Shown here: piece by piece, positions 63,949 to 64,000 of the stretch
Layout: every line of letters begins with the position of its first letter
Numbering within the stretch: the stretch's first letter is position 1
Translations under genes and position numbers: made by a program
Assembly (NCBI RefSeq): GCF_002950575.1
Contig: NZ_CP026923.1
Span: 1,426,001 to 1,490,000 of the forward strand
Direction: 5' to 3'
Origin: Pontimonas salivibrio
GTDB lineage: Bacteria; Actinomycetota; Actinomycetes; Actinomycetales; Microbacteriaceae
DNA length: 64,000 nucleotides
The notes under the pieces: generated by a model
Told to the model about the DNA's origin: nothing
The model's input: only the letters and a program-made list of their open reading frames with translations
Database searches by the model: none

Positions 63949-64000
63949 GTTATCCCCACCCCAGTGCGGGTGTGTGGTGCGGTGCTCACTGGTGGGAGCT
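63949..64000. other. Window end, upstream of the lipoprotein gene
   Basis: Short stretch that would hold the promoter of the two secreted-protein genes. A single TTATCCCCA (DnaA-box-like) is seen but no others near it. Confidence 0.3.

Overview
The window looks like the chromosome of a small-genome, high-GC actinobacterium, most likely a member of the Microbacteriaceae. This is an inference from gene content and order: a fused 2-oxoglutarate decarboxylase/dehydrogenase (Kgd), a SigR-RsrA type sigma/anti-sigma pair, prfB-ftsE-ftsX-smpB-ssrA synteny, a DUF3039 protein next to pncB, and an actinobacterial Tad pilus locus. No phage, transposase, integrase or CRISPR array was seen.

Layout. 1-3437: 3' end of metX, nnrD and two CNNM/CBS membrane proteins. 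3633-7478: kgd. 7527-12318: rsrA-sigR divergent from aroA-rsgA-hisN-lipoprotein, with a near-perfect SigR-type promoter for sigR lying over the first codons of aroA. 12317-16581: an ABC-2 exporter and a P-type cation ATPase. 16639-20030: a CUT1 sugar ABC importer. 20187-25671: tmRNA (ssrA), an MFS exporter, smpB, ftsX, ftsE, prfB. 25730-28021: an SDR enzyme and the pilin/TadE end of a Tad locus, including a 53-residue pilin. 28022-48487: accessory DNA. 48488-51746: tadC, tadB, tadA. 51895-64000: tRNA-Leu(UAG), a ZIP transporter, rdgB, rph, a murD2-murL pair, an FeS photolyase, pncB, a DUF3039 protein, an HtrA protease and two secreted proteins of unknown role.

Main structural observation. tadA-tadB-tadC and pilin-tadE-tadE-tadG lie on the same strand and in the order expected of one actinobacterial tad operon, but about 20.4 kb of unrelated genes separates tadC from the pilin. 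The intervening DNA carries a ferric-reductase-like flavoprotein, a VapBC module whose antitoxin seems to need an ATT start codon inside its own operator, and a large catabolic gene set. Near its tadC end lies a frameshifted antitoxin relic.

The catabolic set (31422-47789) combines a CUT2 ABC importer, a creatinase/prolidase-fold (M24) enzyme that has lost one canonical metal ligand, two hydroxyacid/ketopantoate-reductase-like dehydrogenases, a semialdehyde dehydrogenase, a VOC enzyme, a GntR regulator and an XRE-cupin regulator. It also has a butanediol-dehydrogenase-like SDR and a two-gene 2-oxoacid/acetoin dehydrogenase whose E1 alpha and beta chains are fused. It reads as one import-hydrolysis-oxidation pathway for an unidentified small molecule and is the best candidate here for an undescribed system.

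A second notable point is cell-wall precursor synthesis. murL (epimerase) and murD2 (L-glutamate ligase) sit directly before rph-rdgB, where actinobacteria usually carry the glutamate racemase gene murI, which suggests that the MurD2/MurL route supplies D-glutamate here.
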